A program made the position numbers and the translations under genes. From Symsagittifera roscoffensis (Eukaryota; Xenacoelomorpha; Acoela; Convolutidae): a stretch of 60,000 bases of DNA. The stretch spans positions 59,964,338-60,024,337 of the forward strand of contig NC_087064.1 in assembly GCF_963678635.1 (NCBI RefSeq), given 5' to 3'. The notes beneath the pieces were generated by a model that saw nothing but the letters and a program-made list of their open reading frames with translations, was not told the origin of the DNA and did not search any database. Below, in pieces: positions 59,305-60,000 of the stretch. Numbering within the stretch: position 1 is the first letter of the stretch; every line of letters begins with the position of its first letter.

Positions 59305-59463
59305 ATGGCTAGAGGTCTTCAGATTATAAAAAGTGTCTATCACTCAACAGCGTCCAAAGTTTTTCAGTATAATACAAACACGCCTATCAATCAGCAAGGT
59401 TTTCTGTATATTGGTGGACTGGCGCGGAAAACACCTGAGATAAAAAACATGACCAGTTGCTGA
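59305..59463 (+). CDS. Possible small protein, 52 residues
   Basis: ATG-to-TGA frame beginning MARGLQIIKSVYHSTASKVF: basic, hydroxylated, no acidic residues in the first 20, as in mitochondrial targeting peptides. It continues NTPINQQGFLYIGGLARK. It may be a full small protein or a first exon, as CAGCAAG/GTTTTC at about 59392-59404 offers a possible donor. No family recognised; could be chance. Confidence 0.3.
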   Translation: MARGLQIIKSVYHSTASKVFQYNTNTPINQQGFLYIGGLARKTPEIKNMTSC

Positions 59464-59671
59464 GCACGTGACGGAAGTGTTCCAACTACATCTATTGCAA
59501 CAGAAATAGGTAAATCGAAGATTTATTTTTTTATCCTTTTTTTGTGTTGTGAAAGTGACCAAGCCTCCACACGATAAGCCCTCCACGCAGATTATAGTTT
59601 AAATTCTTTTTAGGCACATTTTAAGTAATCTCTTGAGGTATTTAATGGCAAAAACGAATCTCAATCACGGC

Positions 59672-59870
59672 TGAGAAAAACTTTATATGATACTTCACTC
59701 GACCCTCTAGGAGCTTTCTTAGTAATGACAATCAGCTGGAAAACCCAATCTACGGCAAAATTCTGAACGAGCTCGGATTCATTAACCATTGTTGGAAAAC
59801 TTTAAGACAAACAAACACGCAAAATCCAAATACAGAACACGGGCGAAGCTGCATTTCGCAAACACTCACG
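59672..59870. repeat. Dispersed repeat, TATGATA...CGACCC family, partial copy 3
   Basis: CTTTATATGATACTTCACTC followed by GACCCTC and a later A-rich stretch resemble the middle of the repeats at 4048-4260 and 25826-26060. Weak match by eye. Confidence 0.3.
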
Positions 59871-60000
59871 AGAAAATGGAAACAGCTTTAAAAACGTTTA
59901 AAATTAAATCAGGAAAAAGACAAGCCTTTATAATTAAAACTTTCGCTATGTGACGGGATCTAACAACCACCCTGCAAATTTTGAGTCTCACGCCCTCGCA

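Overview
The window looks like AT-rich, gene-poor animal nuclear DNA, most likely from an invertebrate. The evidence is spliced genes with GT-AG introns (about 75 to 660 bp), metazoan domain types (TIR, RING, SAM, kinesin-light-chain-type TPR), AATAAA signals, LTR-retroelement wrecks and many short inverted-repeat elements. I cannot name the phylum from sequence alone. There are no operons, ribosome binding sites, CRISPR arrays or credible rRNA genes.

Layout. 1-1.2 kb: a large foldback (palindromic) element ending in a small perfect-type hairpin; this family recurs through the window. 2.8-7.6 kb: the main gene island, with a TIR-domain gene followed on the same strand by a two-exon RING-SAM-TPR gene; both suggest innate-immune or stress signalling. 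8-18 kb: old retroelement territory, with about 1-kb direct repeats at 8.7-9.7 and 16.15-18.07 kb on either side of a decayed minus-strand gag and a field of TGAAAC motifs. 18.5-25.2 kb: small foldback sequences, then an 11-copy, 473-bp satellite that is one arm of the foldback family amplified in tandem, with a 1-2-3-4 higher-order order of unit types. 27.6-28.7 kb: a minus-strand gene in three or four small exons. 29.1-33.1 kb: a terminal-inverted-repeat element full of ATCGATTTAAATCGAT-type palindromes, triplicated in 1.32-kb tandem units. 34.2-42 kb: two copies of a conserved but unidentified minus-strand fragment flanking a decayed Gypsy-type element (gag, zinc knuckle, protease and integrase visible; reverse transcriptase apparently missing). 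44.0-44.6 kb: an intact intronless 192-codon orphan ORF. 44.7-51.8 kb: a recent tandem duplication of a 3.56-kb non-coding unit carrying strong hairpins. 52-60 kb: mostly non-coding DNA with inverted-repeat elements, degenerate repeats, a tRNA-like scrap and one small possible gene.

How parts relate. The TIR and RING-SAM-TPR genes are the only clear functional neighbours: a possible NAD-cleaving or adaptor TIR next to a putative ubiquitin ligase with protein-interaction modules. Much of the rest is explained by repeated amplification of a few element families: foldback to half elements to satellite, a TIR element to a tandem triplicate, and LTR elements to fragments.
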